This document shows, piece by piece, positions 61,432 to 64,000 of a DNA stretch of 64,000 bases. Within the stretch, counting starts at the first letter, position 1; every line of letters starts with the position of its first letter. The position numbers were made by a program, and so were the translations under genes. The stretch is from Aporhodopirellula aestuarii (GTDB lineage Bacteria; Planctomycetota; Planctomycetia; Pirellulales; Pirellulaceae): the NCBI RefSeq assembly GCF_023701485.1, contig NZ_JAMQBK010000020.1, positions 1-64,000 of the forward strand. The letters run 5' to 3'. The notes beneath the pieces are model-generated. The model was not told where the DNA came from. It saw nothing but the letters and a program-made list of their open reading frames with translations, and made no database searches.

Positions 61432-62601
61432 ATGCAAGTCTCCACAACAGTAAAAGCCGATACCGAGATGAAGGCAGGGGATTCCTCTGCGGACACCTCC
61501 AGCGGCATCGAGTTTGACTACCAACTCGAAACACTTGATTGCCACGACATCCCCGGATTCGCTGGCCATGAGCTTGTGATTGCTTGCAACGACGCTAAGA
61601 CAGGCCTGCGCGCCTTCATCGCGATTCACAACACGTCGCTTGGGCAAGCATTGGGCGGCTGCCGGATGTGGCGGTACGCAAGCGACGAGGAAGCGTTGAC
61701 GGACGCGCTGCGATTGAGTCAAGGGATGAGCTACAAACACGCAGTGGCGGATACCCAGCAAGGTGGGGGCAAAGCGGTCATCGTTGGTGATCCGCGCCGC
61801 GACAAATCCGACGCCCTATTCCAAGCCTTTGGACGTTTCGTCGATTCGTTGGGCGGTCAATACGTTACCGCCGAGGATGTTGGGGTGTCGGTCGATGATA
61901 TGGTCTCCGTGCGTCAGCAAACCAAGCACGTCGCTGGTTTACCGACCTCCATGGGCAGCAGTGGTGATCCGTCACCCGTCACTGCATACGGCGTCTACTG
62001 TGGAATCCAGGCTGCCGTCGCATTGAAGCAGCGCCGACCCCACGACGTACATGCACGACTCGACAATGTCACGGTGGCCGTTCAAGGCGTAGGAAACGTT
62101 GGCTATGCGTTATGTCGCCATTTGCACAACGCTGGTGCCAAACTTGTCGTGACCGATGTTCATCAATCGAATGTCACGCGAGCATGCATCGAGTTTTCTG
62201 CGACTTCGGTTGATCCGGAAGCAATCTACGATGTTTCGGCTGACGTATTTGCCCCATGCGCGCTTGGTGGCACTGTCAATTCCCAAGCTGTCCTACGATT
62301 GAAATCAGCGATCGTCGCGGGCGCTGCGAACAATCAACTCGCCGAGCCTGCGGTGGCCAAGACGTTGACGGATCGCAATATCCTTTACGCCCCTGACTAC
62401 GTGATTAACGCGGGTGGAATCATCAATATCTCCTATGAGAAACAAGGTTACAATTTGGATAAAGCAATGCGTCACACCGAGCGGATTGGCGAAACATTGA
62501 CGGAAATCTTCCAGCGTGCAAACACGGAAGGAATTTCAACCGCCGAAGTGGCTGACCACATTGCACAAGAACGGCTCGGCGCATCCACTTCTCGGCCGTG
62601 A
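61432..62601 (+). CDS. Leucine/phenylalanine/valine-type amino-acid dehydrogenase
   Basis: A 389-residue NAD(P)+-dependent dehydrogenase of the Glu/Leu/Phe/Val family. A short extra N-terminal leader is followed by the catalytic domain, with GGCRMW (75-80), K102 in GMSYKHAVAD and K114 in GGGKAVI as substrate and catalytic lysines, and YVTAEDVGVSVDDM. The Rossmann domain shows VAVQGVGNVGYALCRHL and a late APDYVINAGGIINISYE. These features fit leucine dehydrogenase better than GDH, since it is shorter and has the TAEDVG form. It catalyses reversible oxidative deamination of branched-chain or aromatic amino acids. Probably monocistronic; ATG at 61432. Confidence 0.9.
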   Translation: MQVSTTVKADTEMKAGDSSADTSSGIEFDYQLETLDCHDIPGFAGHELVIACNDAKTGLRAFIAIHNTSLGQALGGCRMWRYASDEEALTDALRLSQGMSYKHAVADTQQGGGKAVIVGDPRRDKSDALFQAFGRFVDSLGGQYVTAEDVGVSVDDMVSVRQQTKHVAGLPTSMGSSGDPSPVTAYGVYCGIQAAVALKQRRPHDVHARLDNVTVAVQGVGNVGYALCRHLHNAGAKLVVTDVHQSNVTRACIEFSATSVDPEAIYDVSADVFAPCALGGTVNSQAVLRLKSAIVAGAANNQLAEPAVAKTLTDRNILYAPDYVINAGGIINISYEKQGYNLDKAMRHTERIGETLTEIFQRANTEGISTAEVADHIAQERLGASTSRP

Positions 62602-62635
62602 GTTTCTGATTCAGCAGTTAATACATAAGGCGGTT

Positions 62636-62657
62636 GGCCATTCAGTATTGAATAGCC
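62636..62657 (+). terminator. Hairpin after the dehydrogenase gene
   Basis: GGCCATTCA (62636-62644) and TGAATAGCC (62649-62657) pair with one mismatch around GTAT, 34 bases after the dehydrogenase stop. No T run follows, so the assignment is tentative. Confidence 0.35.
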
Positions 62658-62715
62658 GGCTAAACCAGCGTTCCGTTAAGCGTCAGGACACTTGAACGGC
62701 TTGTTATCCTGAACC

Positions 62716-62768
62716 GGGATAGACTTCCAGCCTGTCGACACGGGAATGCCAGGCTGGAAACCTATCCC
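62716..62768. repeat. Long imperfect inverted repeat
   Basis: GGGATAGACTTCCAGCCTG (62716-62734) and CAGGCTGGAAACCTATCCC (62750-62768) pair over 17 of 19 positions around a 15-base loop. It lies 64 bases upstream of the sulfatase start. The form, a long GC-rich near-perfect stem, is that of a dispersed intergenic repeat rather than a terminator; only one copy is in this window. Confidence 0.65.
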
Positions 62769-62832
62769 ACTGATTTTCCGATCGTCGCTTAACAGACCCA
62801 TCCCACCATCTCAGCCAAGGCACCAAGTCAAC

Positions 62833-64000
62833 ATGACGAATCGCATGAATAGTCTCCTTCGCCTGCTCCCGCTTCTTTTCCTGGTTGCAACCGCGACAAC
62901 GGCCAACTCCAAACCGCCGAACATCGTTTTGATCCTCTCCGATGACCAGGGTTACACCGACTATGGTTTCATGGGACACGAGGAAATCGAAACACCGAAC
63001 CTTGACCAGCTCGCCAAGGAGAGCACGGTGTTCCGGCGCGGCTATGTGCCAACCGCGCTTTGTCGCCCAGCTCTATCGACGCTCATTACGGGACTCTATT
63101 CGCATCAGAACAAGACGACCGGAAACGACCCCGCCCGCACACCCGCAAATGAAGCTCACGCCGAAAAGGCGGGGAAAGACGCTCGCGAGCTGCTGATCTC
63201 ACACATTGACCGCACCGGTGCCTTGCCGCAGTGGCTGGCCCAAAAGGGGTACGTCAATTTCCAGAGCGGAAAATGGTGGGAAGGATCTTTTGAGCGTGGT
63301 GGTTTCACCGAAGGAATGACCAAGGGGTATCCACATCCGGGCGGACGACATGGTGATGCGGGGTTGGCGATCGGACGCGAAACCATGACGCCTGTCACGG
63401 AATTTATCGATCGCAGCGTCGAAGCGGAACAGCCATTCTTTCTTTGGTACGCACCGGTGATGCCGCACACACCACACAATCCGCCCGCTCGGCTTCTTGA
63501 CAAGTACCTGAAAAAGGGAGTGAAGGAACGAATCGCTCAGTACTACGCGATGTGCGAGTGGTTCGACGAAACCTGCGGTACGCTGTTGGACCACATCGAC
63601 GAGGCAGGAATTGCCGACGACACGCTCGTCATCTACGTCACGGACAACGGCTGGATTCAGAAGGAAGTCGGTGGCTACGGACCGCGATCCAAACGGAGTC
63701 CCTACGAACTCGGAACACGCACGCCGATCATGTTCCGCTGGCCAGGAAAAATTCCGCCCGCGGATCGCCCCGAACTTTGTTCGTCGATTGATTTTGTGCC
63801 GACCGTTTTAGGGGCCGCCGAAGCAGAGGGACCGCACGACTTCCCCGGACTGAATCTGCTGCCGCAATTGAAGTCAGGCGAGGCCATCGAACGAGATACG
63901 ATTTTCGGCGAATCATTTGCCCACGACATCGCCGATATCGAAACCCCCCAAGCATCGCTGCTGTATCGCTGGGTGATCCAGGGCCATGACAAGCTGTTGC
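62833..64000 (+). CDS. Type I sulfatase, partial (runs off the window)
   Basis: The first 389 residues of an exported formylglycine sulfatase; the gene continues past 64000. A signal peptide (about 1-26, ending TANS) precedes NIVLILSDDQGYTDYGF with metal ligands D37 and D38. C77 in TALCRPALSTLITG is the residue converted to formylglycine. The consensus CxPSR is altered to CRPAL, a variant I regard as compatible with planctomycete sulfatases. VYVTDNGW-like IYVTDNGW carries the second metal pair, and SGKWW replaces the usual GKWH. It should hydrolyse sulfate esters of polysaccharides outside the cytoplasm. The ATG at 62833 begins the signal. Not linked to the sulfotransferase at 22626. Confidence 0.9.
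   Translation, partial: MTNRMNSLLRLLPLLFLVATATTANSKPPNIVLILSDDQGYTDYGFMGHEEIETPNLDQLAKESTVFRRGYVPTALCRPALSTLITGLYSHQNKTTGNDPARTPANEAHAEKAGKDARELLISHIDRTGALPQWLAQKGYVNFQSGKWWEGSFERGGFTEGMTKGYPHPGGRHGDAGLAIGRETMTPVTEFIDRSVEAEQPFFLWYAPVMPHTPHNPPARLLDKYLKKGVKERIAQYYAMCEWFDETCGTLLDHIDEAGIADDTLVIYVTDNGWIQKEVGGYGPRSKRSPYELGTRTPIMFRWPGKIPPADRPELCSSIDFVPTVLGAAEAEGPHDFPGLNLLPQLKSGEAIERDTIFGESFAHDIADIETPQASLLYRWVIQGHDKLL

Noticed and set aside
22626-64000. Functional pairing of the sulfotransferase (22626) with the sulfatase (62833)
   Set aside because: They lie 40 kb apart in unrelated contexts; sulfatases are very abundant in planctomycetes, so proximity is not informative.
1-64000. CRISPR arrays, insertion sequences, prophage genes, rRNA
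   Set aside because: No regularly spaced direct repeats, transposase or integrase motifs, phage structural genes or rRNA signatures were seen on either strand.

Overview
The window reads as chromosomal DNA of a planctomycete, probably of the Pirellulaceae (Rhodopirellula-like). Supporting signs are two DUF1559 proteins with a prepilin-type N-terminus and an H-x9-DG motif, each followed by a tiny lipoprotein; a Cys-rich exported protein of a planctomycete-typical kind; an exported hydrolase fused to EF-hands; a type I sulfatase; and GC-rich coding DNA with long spacers. No rRNA, intact tRNA, CRISPR array, insertion sequence or phage gene was recognised.

Layout. 0.3-5.5 kb: HEAT-repeat protein, SpoIIAA-like protein, DUF1003 membrane protein, a bacterial proteasome-like peptidase (Anbu type) with a transglutaminase-like partner, and a YqjM-type flavin oxidoreductase. 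5.9-9.9 kb: small lipoprotein, DUF1559 protein, OsmC peroxidase and zinc alcohol dehydrogenase. 10.4-39.3 kb: a large biosynthetic and export locus. 40-49.5 kb: Ca/Na antiporter, small membrane proteins, an ICMT-like methyltransferase, two overlapping nucleotidyltransferases of the PF10127 type, PhzF, GNAT and an esterase with EF-hands. 49.5-53.5 kb: a biotin-dependent transcarboxylase operon. 54.5-64 kb: Cys-rich protein, second DUF1559 and lipoprotein module, XylR-like regulator, DUF885 peptidase-like protein, leucine-type dehydrogenase and a sulfatase cut by the window end.

The main discovery candidate is 10.4-39.3 kb. It contains one 2974-residue highly reducing polyketide synthase (KS-AT-DH-C-methyltransferase-ER-KR-ACP) ending in a thioester-reductase domain; a condensation-type acyltransferase whose 3' end overlaps the PKS 3' end; nine glycosyltransferases or glycosyltransferase-like proteins; a PAPS-dependent sulfotransferase; and two export routes, a SyrD/PvdE-like ABC exporter and a MacA/MacB/TolC-type tripartite pump. 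I infer that it makes, decorates and exports a sulfated, acylated glycolipid with a methyl-branched polyketide alcohol or aldehyde chain. In logic it resembles heterocyst glycolipid synthesis and export (PKS with reductase, glycosyltransferase, DevBCA-TolC) and mycobacterial sulfolipid synthesis (Pks, Pap acyltransferase, sulfotransferase), but I recognise no described planctomycete counterpart.

Smaller structures of note are hairpins placed between both DUF1559 genes and their lipoproteins, a perfect inverted repeat that holds the stop codons of two convergent genes in its opposite arms, a double hairpin in a 1 kb gene-free stretch, and a dispersed intergenic repeat. All calls come from reading the sequence and family knowledge; no database search was run.
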